Shown piece after piece: positions 1-7,388 of a stretch of 48,541 nucleotides of DNA; position 1 is the first letter of the stretch, and each line of letters begins with the position of its first letter. Below the pieces are notes generated by a model, which saw only the letters and a list, made by a program, of their open reading frames with translations, ran no database searches and was not told where the DNA came from. The position numbers were made by a program, and so were the translations under genes. The stretch lies in the NCBI RefSeq assembly GCF_000425585.1, contig NZ_AUDS01000029.1, positions 1 through 48,541 of the forward strand. Reading direction: 5' to 3'. Origin of the DNA: Terrimonas ferruginea DSM 30193 (GTDB lineage: Bacteria; Bacteroidota; Bacteroidia; Chitinophagales; Chitinophagaceae).

Positions 1-1
1 G

Positions 2-274
2 GCGATAATAAAAGCGATGGCCTTACCACTGCGACAGGTGATCGGCCGCAGCCGGCAACGGCTCAAAAGCTGGCTGATAGAAACCACCAAACTGGTGGTG
101 CTATACGGCGACAAAGAAACCAAGACCAACACCGTGTCTTTGCAACAACTATTACAAATACCCGATACCCAAACCCGGAACACTTTATCTTTGCAGTACT
201 ACAAAAAACAAAGCCATCAGCACACAGGTAACGACCAATGCCGATGGCTTCAAAAACAAAAACCAAAGATATGA
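2..274 (+). CDS. 3' end of an unidentified gene (partial, doubtful)
   Basis: The reading frame is open from the left edge of the window to a TGA at 272-274. The predicted residues (for example TTKLVVLYGDKETKTNTV) match no family I recognise. Two other plus-strand frames are also open for more than 200 bases here, so the frame choice is weak. A promoter-like TATCTTTG at 186-193 lies inside it, which would suit an intergenic region better. It may be the C-terminal end of a gene that begins outside the window, or not coding at all. Confidence 0.22.
   Translation, partial: AIIKAMALPLRQVIGRSRQRLKSWLIETTKLVVLYGDKETKTNTVSLQQLLQIPDTQTRNTLSLQYYKKQSHQHTGNDQCRWLQKQKPKI
186..193 (+). promoter_or_regulatory. 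Bacteroidota -7 promoter element
   Basis: TATCTTTG is a perfect match to the Bacteroidota -7 consensus TAnnTTTG. No clear TTTG is present about 20 bases upstream. If active, transcription would start near base 200 and reach the terminator at 288-311, giving a transcript of roughly 110 bases. Confidence 0.35.
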
Positions 275-311
275 GGAAAAAAATTGTCCCTGCGGATAAC
301 CGCAGGGTTTT
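200..311 (+). ncRNA. candidate small RNA or very short transcript
   Basis: After the -7 element at 186-193 come an inverted repeat (AAGCCATC at 211-218 with GATGGCTT at 243-250), an A-rich linker, and a strong intrinsic terminator at 288-311. That arrangement suits a small RNA of about 110 bases. Alternatively the transcript encodes a 28-residue basic peptide at 238-324 (start MPMASKTKTKDMRKK), although that frame runs through the terminator hairpin. No RNA family was recognised. Confidence 0.28.
288..311 (+). terminator. intrinsic terminator
   Basis: A perfect 8-base stem, CCCTGCGG / CCGCAGGG, with the loop ATAA is followed by TTTT. The hairpin is oriented to end plus-strand transcripts that come from the left edge or from the candidate promoter at 186-193. 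Confidence 0.65.
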
Positions 312-460
312 GTCTTTCCCTTAAGTTGACGGCTATGGTGTTATCACGAACCACCAGGTACTCTCAAATAACAGAAGGCGAAGGGAAAAGCATTGCCCGT
401 CTTTCGGAATCCTTAGTGAGTAAAAATGGCCGTTGGCTTATTAATCTTCATCATGGCTTA

Positions 461-480
461 TTCACGATTGACGATTCACA
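461..480. repeat. heptamer array, GATTGAC/GATTCAC type
   Basis: Units of seven bases (ATTCACG, ATTGACG, ATTCACA) are the same as in other intergenic arrays of this window. The TGA stop of the DUF4421 gene, read on the minus strand at 476-478, lies inside the array. Confidence 0.6.
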
Positions 481-1450
481 GCAACCCCAGTATCTTCTTC
501 TTCAGATCACCAAAACGAACACCAGCCGTTAACGACACGCGTGTATTCAACCGTTCCATCTTACGCGTCAGCAAGCGGCTCTGTTGAATGCTCCAGCTAC
601 CGGATAAATAACAGTAATACTTCCTGCCGTTATATCCACCGCTGATCAAAGCCTGCGCAAGCGAGATCCCCTGGATCTTGTGACGGATATGATAGGTCTC
701 TTTCAAAAAACCTCCACCTGCAGCAATGATCGGTGACACGATCCATTTACCATTGGCGAGACTAAAGTTATAGCCATAGCCAACCTGCGCTGTTACCGAT
801 ATCCAGGACGGATTTGATGACAGTAATTTATAAGTCTCCTCGTCGGTGATAAAGTCAGGATTGGGCTGCTGCCAGTTGATTTGCTGCCACATCGGTGTCA
901 CAATCGCAAAGAGCGATCCTGCACGTTTTAATTGAGCTTCAGACATGGAACGGGCAGCGCGTAAGGAATATTTCCTGGGGTTGGCATACCAGTAAAAGTC
1001 AGATCCGAATCCGGTAAAACGGATATTCTTGAATGGCTCATAACTACGCGGAACATCACCCGGTATCAACAGCCCATTATAACGCTCATAAAAAGGACGG
1101 AACCGCCAGCGCCGCGTACCAAATGTAAAAGACAAAGAGGTATACTTCAACTGCGTTTTCTGATCCAGTCGCGTGCCCGGTACCGCCGTTGAATAACGTA
1201 ACGACAACCATTTATAAGACAAGTTGACGCCCGCATAAGCACTTGTGTTAGCCAACATCCGGAAGCCCGTTTTGTTCATACCGATTTGTGAAAACTGGAA
1301 ACGGTTGCGCGATGTGCCCGCATTGAACTCAACATTGTTTTGTTTGTCAAACGACTGTATATAAGCAGAGTCGACGTGGAAACCTTGCGCTGCAGCAATC
1401 TCCGCCACAAACAAACAAAAAAGTATAATTAAACCAGTAGGAAACTTCAA
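476..1450 (-). CDS. DUF4421 family outer-membrane protein
   Basis: A 324-residue protein with a signal peptide (MKFPTGLIILFCLFVAEIAAAQ). The rest alternates short aromatic-rich strands and ends with a strand-like segment, as in outer-membrane beta-barrels. Motifs such as YAGVNLSYKWLSLRYS, the FTFGTRRWRF region and FTGFGSDFYWYANPRKYSLRAA fit the DUF4421 family of Bacteroidota, whose function is unknown. The gene starts 12 bases after the end of the acvB-like gene and is probably the last gene of the mprF operon. A role in the outer envelope linked to lipid modification is inferred from context only. Confidence 0.8.
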   Translation of the reverse strand: MKFPTGLIILFCLFVAEIAAAQGFHVDSAYIQSFDKQNNVEFNAGTSRNRFQFSQIGMNKTGFRMLANTSAYAGVNLSYKWLSLRYSTAVPGTRLDQKTQLKYTSLSFTFGTRRWRFRPFYERYNGLLIPGDVPRSYEPFKNIRFTGFGSDFYWYANPRKYSLRAARSMSEAQLKRAGSLFAIVTPMWQQINWQQPNPDFITDEETYKLLSSNPSWISVTAQVGYGYNFSLANGKWIVSPIIAAGGGFLKETYHIRHKIQGISLAQALISGGYNGRKYYCYLSGSWSIQQSRLLTRKMERLNTRVSLTAGVRFGDLKKKILGLL

Positions 1451-1462
1451 GACGACTCTTGC

Positions 1463-2119
1463 TTAAAAGTGACTGATAATGGTTCTGGCAACATCGGAGG
1501 CATTGTCGCCAAAATGATGTCCGCCAGGTAAGGTTTGAAACGAATAGTTCCTGTTTTTCTTGTTGCCATAATCGCTATTCTCGTCAGACCCGGCAATGAT
1601 AACATTTTTTTGTGACCGCAAACGGCCAATTTCAGCCGCAACGTCCCAACTGCCTTTGCCGCTAAACCCCAACATCCCACTGATCTTCACTTCGAAATCA
1701 GTGGAAGCGGATGGTGACAGCATAATCACCGAACGCACCCGCCGGAGAACAGCATCGGGAAGACGGTTGACAATAAATGGTAACACATCGGCGCCAAAAG
1801 AATACCCGATCAGCACGATCTGGCGCGAAGGCGGCTGCGATTGGATATAAGCCGCTACATCCGCTGCACTTTTCTCCGGTGTCTTCTTACGCCAGAAATA
1901 ACTTTTGGCATCCAGCGCCGTAATGTTGTGCCCCGACTGATTGACCGAACTGCACAAAGAAGTAGAGAAACTATTCATGCCGCCATCCCCACTGATATAA
2001 AACACCAGCAACGAGTCGGATTTATTTGTCCATTCTTTTAAGGGCATGGTTGATTGCGCCGCAACAGGATTCACAACCGGCAGCATAAAAATGCTCAATA
2101 AGGATAAAAGAAGTTTCAT
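1463..2119 (-). CDS. AcvB/VirJ-like periplasmic serine hydrolase
   Basis: A 218-residue protein with a signal peptide that ends near AAQS. It has an alpha/beta-hydrolase core: the strand LLVFYISGDGG, the nucleophile elbow GYSFGAD, a possible acid in the IIAGSDENSDYG stretch, and the histidine in LPGGHHFGDN. This pattern is that of the VirJ/AcvB family. In Agrobacterium, AcvB hydrolyses lysyl-phosphatidylglycerol in the periplasm and is encoded beside the MprF homologue LpiA. Here the ATG overlaps the mprF stop codon by four bases (ATGA), so the two are translationally coupled. I infer the same chemistry, removal of the amino acid from aminoacyl-PG. Short AcvB/VirJ-like proteins carry only the hydrolase domain, as here. 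Confidence 0.82.
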   Translation of the reverse strand: MKLLLSLLSIFMLPVVNPVAAQSTMPLKEWTNKSDSLLVFYISGDGGMNSFSTSLCSSVNQSGHNITALDAKSYFWRKKTPEKSAADVAAYIQSQPPSRQIVLIGYSFGADVLPFIVNRLPDAVLRRVRSVIMLSPSASTDFEVKISGMLGFSGKGSWDVAAEIGRLRSQKNVIIAGSDENSDYGNKKNRNYSFQTLPGGHHFGDNASDVARTIISHF

Positions 2120-4710
2120 GGTTTGATCACTTTATTTAAAGCAGATGGCAGTTGCAACAGATCGAAATCGTTTTCATAAACGAGGTATTTATTTTCCCAG
2201 ATATTAGCATACTTCTCTTTGAACTCCCGGAGACCTTTATAATGCCGGAAACGCCTGATACGTTCTGATGCCAGCCGGATGATACGTTCCGCCGTATTAT
2301 CCGGCGCAGTAATGCCCGTCATCGGCGCAAGCCCGAGGTTGACGTATTGTTTACGATGCTCTTTTGCATACTCAACGAGCCGGACGATCAACGCGTCCAT
2401 CGCCGCTCCCGGTGCATCTTCTGTTTTACGGATCAGGTCGTAGGTGCAGTCTTCACCTGCATAATCGGGAATGATATTCAGGAACGCCTTGATGGCACCG
2501 TTTTCATCCTGCACGGCTATTATATCTTGTTTCCGTAATTCCTCTTCGTCAAACATGCCTTGCGAAAAAACTACTTCCTCAACATCGTACACATCAAGCC
2601 ATTCATCGGAAACTTTCTTTAAATTTTTCACAAAAGAAAGCGTATGTGGCGCGGTATACAGCGCGACCGTATAGCCTTTTTTCTGAAGTGCATTCAATCC
2701 GTTCCGCAGCGACTTACGTTCCTTTCCTTCTAATGAAAATTTATCTACTTCGACAATCGCTTCTTGTCCGATCATCAGCTTTTGTTTGCTTAGCTGGTTG
2801 AACCAGGGAATGCCGTTTTCATCCACTCTGTAAAAGGCGGTTTTTAATCCCATTTTCTTACATTCTTGGTCAAATTCCTTTAGCACATCTACTTTATGCT
2901 CTTCACTGCACACCGGCTCTTCCAGTACAATTGCAAATCCTCCTGCAATACGATAAGCAATAAAAGCATCGTACAGGTCGGAGAAGAAGATGAGTTTGTC
3001 TTTGTAGGTTTTGAAATAATCGATTGGCGATTGACCGTATTGTTCCAATAACAATCGCGCTTTTTCCCGGTTGCTTTCACTGGCGGCATGTTGCTGACGA
3101 AAGGGCCGCATCAGTGTGAAAAAGAAAAAACCCCAGGTGAAAAATCCGAGGAAACGGATCAGCATTGTAAACTCATGACCAAACCGCGTAACGGGATGCA
3201 GTTCGGGGTCGTCCACCAATACAAACATTCTGAACGTATACATCAATGACTGCCGCCACGTGAAATCGATATTGAAATGCCTTTTATCTATAAAATAAAA
3301 ACTGATAAAACCGAAAAACAATACAGAACCGAATACAATGGCAGACGACTGAATACCGGTTCGCATCCATTTATTACTGCTCCGTCTCCGGTACTGATCG
3401 GCTGTAAACAATAAAGTGAGCAAGGTGACCACCGACAGGATGGATTCTTCATAATCGAGCGCTTTTACCAGGTTGCCGACGATGGAAACTACCGCGAGCG
3501 CCACGGCAAATGTCCAGGCGTTGCGCATTCCCCGGATCAGGAAAGCGGCTGTTACCAACAGGGCGAGACCTGCAAATAGTACCAGGAGGTTGGTCGCATG
3601 AATGGAGGATAACGGAACATAGTTGTGCAGCCAATGCATCCGCGTATTAATTGGTGGCGTTATAGCTGAAATGATATTGACGATACCCAGCGTAAACGTG
3701 AGCAGCGCAGGAAAGGCACGGAGAAAAATATTCTTCGCTTTCCACACAAAGGCAATAAAACCGGATGCCAGCGGTAACCAGAATTCAAATACGCGGTACA
3801 ATACAGTGATGGAGAGCGCTGCCACACCTATGTATCCGTATTGTCCCAGTATATAAACAAGTGCCAGCTCCACAGCGCCGAGACCTCGCAGGAAAGGAGA
3901 AATCACACTCATCAGGATACTTATGATATAGGCGGTTGCGGCAACTTCCACCCGCGCGGGAAATCCCAGGGCCTGCATGGCTGCCCAGATGGTCAGCATG
4001 CCACATAATTCTACACCAACGGAATAAAGAATGGCGATAAAGAAACGGCGATAGTTGATATTGGTATCGAATAGTTCCGTGATGGTTGGGGCGAAAGAGG
4101 GAAAACGTCTGATGATCGTTTGATACAATTTTCCTTTGGTTCGCAACGACCGTATAGCCAGCAGGATCAATCCGATCAGGGCAGCCAACACAACCAGCGC
4201 CAGCCAGGCTTCATGAAGATTGGAGTTGCTGCTCATCGCGATGCCCACGATTGGCAGACCGGCAACAAAAACTGAAACCAGGCTGGCAAAAGCAAACAAA
4301 GCGCCGGACTGGTGTATGCGGATCGTCGAAAATCCCGACTTACGTAGCTGTGAAGGAGAATAGGCAAGAGCGCTTACGCCGCCAGCGGGCAGAAATACGC
4401 CAAGGAAATTTCTTTTGAGGTAAAGCTGCAGGGCCATTGGCCATGAGAGTGCACGCCCGGTGGCCGCAAAACTGTTTCGGTAAATACCTGCCTGACAAAG
4501 AAACGTGAGCGCGGTGAATGCGGAAAGCATGATCAACCAGAAGGGATCAGCAGCTTTCAGATGAGGAACAATATTGCCCAGTTCTTTTCGTTCGCTGCGG
4601 AAAAAAACAACGGCAAGTAACAAAACCAGCAATGCCATTATTTCCTTCCAACGTACTTTAGACGATGGCGTGCGCAAGAGCTTTCGCAGTGAATTGAATA
4701 TTTTCTTCAT
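2116..4710 (-). CDS. mprF: bifunctional aminoacyl-phosphatidylglycerol synthetase/flippase MprF
   Basis: An 864-residue protein. The N-terminal half holds many hydrophobic segments, including a UPF0104-type flippase region (about residues 20-340, for example LKRNFLGVFLPAGGVSAL), then further membrane segments up to about residue 540. The C-terminal DUF2156 domain (about 550-850, with GGFAIVLEEPVC, EVDKFSLEGKERKSLRNGLN and YDLIRK) transfers an amino acid from aminoacyl-tRNA to phosphatidylglycerol. The product makes the surface less negative and protects against cationic peptides. It is the first gene of a minus-strand operon with acvB and a DUF4421 gene. The amino acid used (Lys, Ala or another) cannot be told from the sequence. 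Confidence 0.9.
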   Translation of the reverse strand: MKKIFNSLRKLLRTPSSKVRWKEIMALLVLLLAVVFFRSERKELGNIVPHLKAADPFWLIMLSAFTALTFLCQAGIYRNSFAATGRALSWPMALQLYLKRNFLGVFLPAGGVSALAYSPSQLRKSGFSTIRIHQSGALFAFASLVSVFVAGLPIVGIAMSSNSNLHEAWLALVVLAALIGLILLAIRSLRTKGKLYQTIIRRFPSFAPTITELFDTNINYRRFFIAILYSVGVELCGMLTIWAAMQALGFPARVEVAATAYIISILMSVISPFLRGLGAVELALVYILGQYGYIGVAALSITVLYRVFEFWLPLASGFIAFVWKAKNIFLRAFPALLTFTLGIVNIISAITPPINTRMHWLHNYVPLSSIHATNLLVLFAGLALLVTAAFLIRGMRNAWTFAVALAVVSIVGNLVKALDYEESILSVVTLLTLLFTADQYRRRSSNKWMRTGIQSSAIVFGSVLFFGFISFYFIDKRHFNIDFTWRQSLMYTFRMFVLVDDPELHPVTRFGHEFTMLIRFLGFFTWGFFFFTLMRPFRQQHAASESNREKARLLLEQYGQSPIDYFKTYKDKLIFFSDLYDAFIAYRIAGGFAIVLEEPVCSEEHKVDVLKEFDQECKKMGLKTAFYRVDENGIPWFNQLSKQKLMIGQEAIVEVDKFSLEGKERKSLRNGLNALQKKGYTVALYTAPHTLSFVKNLKKVSDEWLDVYDVEEVVFSQGMFDEEELRKQDIIAVQDENGAIKAFLNIIPDYAGEDCTYDLIRKTEDAPGAAMDALIVRLVEYAKEHRKQYVNLGLAPMTGITAPDNTAERIIRLASERIRRFRHYKGLREFKEKYANIWENKYLVYENDFDLLQLPSALNKVIKP

Positions 4711-4886
4711 AAGTCTCCGGGAGCAAACGATCTGCCGGATAGTTTTTACGGGGTAAAAATAGCGCCGTTGCCAGGAGTGAAAATGTTAAATCGCCGGAAA
4801 GGCAAAAACGCACGCCGGACAGGCACAGCGCCTGTTTGTCTACTACAAATTATGTATTGATCCGGCGGCTGAACCGACGAAACTTT

Positions 4887-4982
4887 ATGACAGAATTCCG
4901 TGAGAACCTTTTATTTAAAGCCGCTATTTGTAAAAAGTTGGCTACGACTGGTGATTTGCGACCAATATCTGTTAAACCTTAA
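4887..4982 (+). CDS. candidate small ORF of 31 residues
   Basis: ATG at 4887 and TAA at 4980-4982 enclose 31 codons (start MTEFRENLLFKAAICKKL). The frame ends seven bases before a good intrinsic terminator on the same strand, and no other plus-strand gene is present upstream to account for that terminator. There is no Shine-Dalgarno sequence, as usual here. It matches nothing I recognise; the transcript could also be non-coding. Confidence 0.25.
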   Translation: MTEFRENLLFKAAICKKLATTGDLRPISVKP

Positions 4983-4989
4983 CCTACAG

Positions 4990-5013
4990 GGCCGGAATAT
5001 CCGGCCTTTTTTT
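4990..5013 (+). terminator. intrinsic terminator
   Basis: The palindrome GGCCGGAATATCCGGCC is followed by seven T. The T run is on the plus strand only, so it terminates plus-strand transcripts starting in the mprF upstream region. Confidence 0.65.
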
Positions 5014-5060
5014 ATTTTTGACACTTCGCCGGTCCGGCGGAAACGAAAAACATTGTTGCC

Positions 5061-5537
5061 GTGAAAAATAGTCTCTCTATCCACCCCCTGTTTATTTTTT
5101 ATTGTATGCTGCTGCTGATTGTTGCGGCATGTGGTAATACCAAAACAAAATTGGCAGAAGATACACCGGCCATTGTTGCGGCAGGTAATGCGGACGACTC
5201 CGTGATTACTTATGATATCGCGGAACTCTCGCTTGAAGGAGGCGAAGCAACTGCCCGCTACACGAAAGGACAACTCAACCAATGTGTTCTTTTGCTCGCA
5301 GGTGAAACCGGTCAACGTAAATTGATCTATACGTTCAGTGGCGACAGTGTGAAGGTGGAAGAAGAACAATATTCTTTTGAAGAAGGAATATTGATGTCTG
5401 ACAACGATAATAAATTACATTTGGATACGACATTGCATTATACCCTGGATACCACAGGAAAAGTGCGTGGCCCGGCTCCGGCAGGTTTTACCGATGTGTT
5501 TGCCGATATGAGGAAGGTGGTGAAGATGAGGTTGTAA
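5061..5537 (+). CDS. small lipoprotein of unknown function
   Basis: A 158-residue protein with a lipoprotein signal peptide: hydrophobic stretch FIFYCMLLLIVAAC, lipidation Cys near residue 24, then GNTKTK. The mature part is rich in acidic residues and beta-prone repeats (YDIAELSLEGGEATARYTKG, LDTTLHYTLDTTGK). No family recognised. Several residues are compatible with a small secreted beta-sandwich. The TAA stop is part of the first unit of the TAAGTAG array that follows, so the array begins exactly at the end of the gene. It stands alone in its transcription unit as far as can be seen. Confidence 0.72.
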   Translation: MKNSLSIHPLFIFYCMLLLIVAACGNTKTKLAEDTPAIVAAGNADDSVITYDIAELSLEGGEATARYTKGQLNQCVLLLAGETGQRKLIYTFSGDSVKVEEEQYSFEEGILMSDNDNKLHLDTTLHYTLDTTGKVRGPAPAGFTDVFADMRKVVKMRL

Positions 5538-5642
5538 GTAGTAAGTAGTAAGTAGTAAGTAGTAAGTAGTAAGTAATAAGTTATAAGTGCATGAGTGATT
5601 TATTCACGACTGACGATTGACGATTCACCATTCACCATTCAC
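5534..5642. repeat. two adjacent heptamer arrays (AGTAAGT, then GATTGAC/GATTCAC)
   Basis: From 5534 to about 5588 seven to eight copies of the unit AGTAAGT run on, drifting to AATAAGT and TATAAGT. From 5603 to 5642 follow units GACTGAC, GATTGAC, GATTCAC, CATTCAC. Both arrays have a period of seven. The first one contains TAA and TAG in every unit. The downstream osmC-like start codon lies four bases beyond the end. Confidence 0.85.
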
Positions 5643-5646
5643 TAAA

Positions 5647-6120
5647 ATGAAAATTCATCAATACACCCTGCAACTGGAATGGACGGGCAATAAAGGCAAC
5701 GGAACCTCTGGTTATACCGCTTACAAACGCGATCATGTAATACGTATCAGCGGCAAGCCCGAACTTCCCGGCTCATCCGATCCTGCTTTCCGCGGCGATC
5801 CTGCGCGCTACAATCCCGAAGAACTTTTACTGGCTTCGGTTTCCAGTTGCCATATGTTGTGGTACCTGCATCTGTGTGCAGAAGCCGGCGTGATAGTGGT
5901 GAGCTACGAAGACAATCCCGCAGGTGAGATGGCCGAGACAGCAGATGGCGGCGGACGTTTTACCGGCATCACCCTTCGCCCGAAAATCGAAGTGACGGAA
6001 GCGTCCATGATTGCCAAAGCAAATGAGCTGCACAAAAGGGCCAATGAACTTTGTTTCATAGCCAATTCGTTGAATTTTCCCGTGAGACATGAAGCGTCAA
6101 TCGTGAATGGTGAATGGTGA
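5647..6120 (+). CDS. OsmC family protein (peroxiredoxin-like)
   Basis: 157 residues from the ATG at 5647, chosen because translation from there gives the usual OsmC opening (MKIHQYTLQLEWTGNKGNGT). The two redox cysteines of the family are present, in LASVSSCHMLWYLHLC and in NELCFIANSLNFPV. OsmC/Ohr proteins reduce organic hydroperoxides through these cysteines, usually with a dithiol partner. The last seven residues, SIVNGEW, and the stop codon are encoded by an intergenic heptamer array (GTCAATC, GTGAATG units), so the native end of the protein has been extended or replaced by repeat DNA. The gene appears monocistronic. Confidence 0.85.
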   Translation: MKIHQYTLQLEWTGNKGNGTSGYTAYKRDHVIRISGKPELPGSSDPAFRGDPARYNPEELLLASVSSCHMLWYLHLCAEAGVIVVSYEDNPAGEMAETADGGGRFTGITLRPKIEVTEASMIAKANELHKRANELCFIANSLNFPVRHEASIVNGEW

Positions 6121-6137
6121 ATGGTGAATGGTCAATG
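6096..6137. repeat. heptamer array, six units, running into osmC
   Basis: Exactly six seven-base units: GTCAATC, four GTGAATG, GTCAATG. It starts inside the osmC-like coding region and provides its stop codon TGA at 6118-6120. It is the reverse complement of the GATTGAC/CATTCAC arrays seen elsewhere in the window. Confidence 0.85.
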
Positions 6138-6166
6138 GACAGTGATGGTTTGATTGCTTTCCGCCT

Positions 6167-6190
6167 TTGATTCGTGTATACACGAATCAA
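6167..6190. repeat. 24-base perfect palindrome centred on GTGTATACAC
   Basis: A perfect inverted repeat with the core TTCGTGTATACACGAA and flanks TTGA / TCAA. Related palindromes occur at 34285-34312 and 42709-42748, each next to a heptamer array, which argues for one repeat family and against a gene-specific operator. As RNA it could form a hairpin at the end of the osmC-like transcript, but no T run follows. Confidence 0.75.
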
Positions 6191-6195
6191 GGTTA

Positions 6196-6240
6196 TTGAA
6201 CCTATTACCTTATACCTTACACCTTAGCCCTTACGCCTTC
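6196..6240. repeat. ATACCTT-type array
   Basis: Degenerate seven- to eight-base units (ATTACCTT, ATACCTT, ACACCTT, AGCCCTT) follow the palindrome. The reverse complement (AAGGTAT, AGGGTAT) forms the array at 42064-42093. Confidence 0.6.
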
Positions 6241-6281
6241 TCTCACCAAACCTTTCCATTGCCAAAACTGTTTAGTACTTT

Positions 6282-7316
6282 ATGGAAATAGGCATATACA
6301 CTTTCGTAGACCGCACGCCGGATCCGCAAACCGGCCAAACCATTTCTGCCGCACAACGCTTGGCTGACCTGCTGGAAGAAGTGGAGCTCGCCGACCAGGT
6401 AGGACTGGATGTTTTTGCAGTGGGAGAACATCACCGGCCCGAGTACGTGGCATCGGCTCCGGCAGTTATATTGGGTGCGGCCGCCGCCAGAACAAAAAAT
6501 ATCCGTCTTTCCAGTGCCGTTACAGTATTGAGTTCCGATGATCCGGTGCGTGTGTTTCAGCAGTTCTCAACCGTTGATCTTTTGTCCGGTGGCCGTGCCG
6601 AGATCATGGCCGGCCGCGGATCATTCATCGAATCATTTCCCTTATTTGGTTATTCGCTCGATGATTACGATAGCCTGTTTTCGGAAAAACTGGAAATGCT
6701 CCTGGAAATACGTTCCAACGAAAAATTAAATTGGAAAGGCAAACATCGCGCGCCCGTAAAAGGGTTGGGCGTATATCCGCGTCCGCTGCAGGATCCGCTT
6801 CCGGTCTGGATTGCGGTAGGCGGTACGCCCGGTTCTGTTATCCGGGCTGGCAAACTCGGACTGCCAATTGCCTTTGCGATCATTGGCGGCGATCCGCGCC
6901 AATTTGCACCGCTTGTGCAATTATATCGCGACACCGGTGAAGCTGCCGGATTTGCCCGGGATCAATTACAAGTAAGCATCAACTCTCACGCATTTGTTGC
7001 CGATACCAGTCAGGCTGCTGCCGATATTTATTATGGTCCTTATGCTTATGTAATGAGTAAAATAGGACAGGAGCGCGGCTGGCCTCCCATGAACCGTGCA
7101 CAATTTGAAAGAATGCGTGCTCCCGGAGGCTCATTGCTTGTCGGCGATCCGCAGGAAGTGATCGATAAAATTCTTTATGAACACGAATTATTCGGTCATG
7201 ACCGTTTTTTAGCTCAGATGGAAGTAGGCACGATGCCACATAAAGAACTCATGCGCGCCATCGAATTGCTTGGCACCAAAGTAGCACCAGCCATTCACAA
7301 AGCGCTCGGCAAATAA
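6282..7316 (+). CDS. LLM class flavin-dependent monooxygenase
   Basis: 344 residues with the TIM-barrel pattern of the bacterial luciferase family: an early strand [10 protein letters not shown], the [11 protein letters not shown] motif (His-His after Glu) that lines the flavin pocket, [21 protein letters not shown], and the segment [20 protein letters not shown]. Such enzymes use reduced FMN or F420 to oxidise small substrates; in Bacteroidota FMN is the likely cofactor. Length is typical of the family. Substrate unknown. The gene stands alone between a repeat cluster and rmuC, on the same strand as both neighbours. Confidence 0.88.
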   Translation: MEIGIYTFVDRTPDPQTGQTISAAQRLADLLEEVELADQVGLDVFAVGEHHRPEYVASAPAVILGAAAARTKNIRLSSAVTVLSSDDPVRVFQQFSTVDLLSGGRAEIMAGRGSFIESFPLFGYSLDDYDSLFSEKLEMLLEIRSNEKLNWKGKHRAPVKGLGVYPRPLQDPLPVWIAVGGTPGSVIRAGKLGLPIAFAIIGGDPRQFAPLVQLYRDTGEAAGFARDQLQVSINSHAFVADTSQAAADIYYGPYAYVMSKIGQERGWPPMNRAQFERMRAPGGSLLVGDPQEVIDKILYEHELFGHDRFLAQMEVGTMPHKELMRAIELLGTKVAPAIHKALGK

Positions 7317-7333
7317 TGCCGGAAAAATCCGGG

Positions 7334-7364
7334 TTGCATATTGATGCGGAACCCGCTACTTTCG
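7334..7364 (+). promoter_or_regulatory. promoter of rmuC
   Basis: TTG at 7334-7336, then 20 bases, then TACTTTCG at 7357-7364, close to the Bacteroidota consensus TTTG-N19/20-TAnnTTTG. The start codon of rmuC follows 24 bases later. Confidence 0.5.
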
Positions 7365-7388
7365 TTTGCACTTAACTCCTGACTAATT

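Larger units (their letters stand above)
4711..5060. other. divergent intergenic region of mprF
   Basis: 350 bases between mprF (minus) and a lipoprotein gene (plus). It must hold the mprF promoter, but I see no convincing TAnnTTTG on the minus strand. It also contains a 31-codon plus-strand frame at 4887-4982 and a plus-strand terminator at 4990-5013, so something on the plus strand is probably transcribed and ends here. Confidence 0.5.

Noticed and set aside
284-532. Plus-strand ORF of 82 codons
   Set aside because: Its end overlaps the DUF4421 gene antisense and the heptamer array; it has no protein-like features and runs through a terminator.
4911-5369. 152-codon ORF opposite the small lipoprotein gene
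   Set aside because: It is antisense to a lipoprotein with a clear lipobox and reads through the terminator at 4990-5013.
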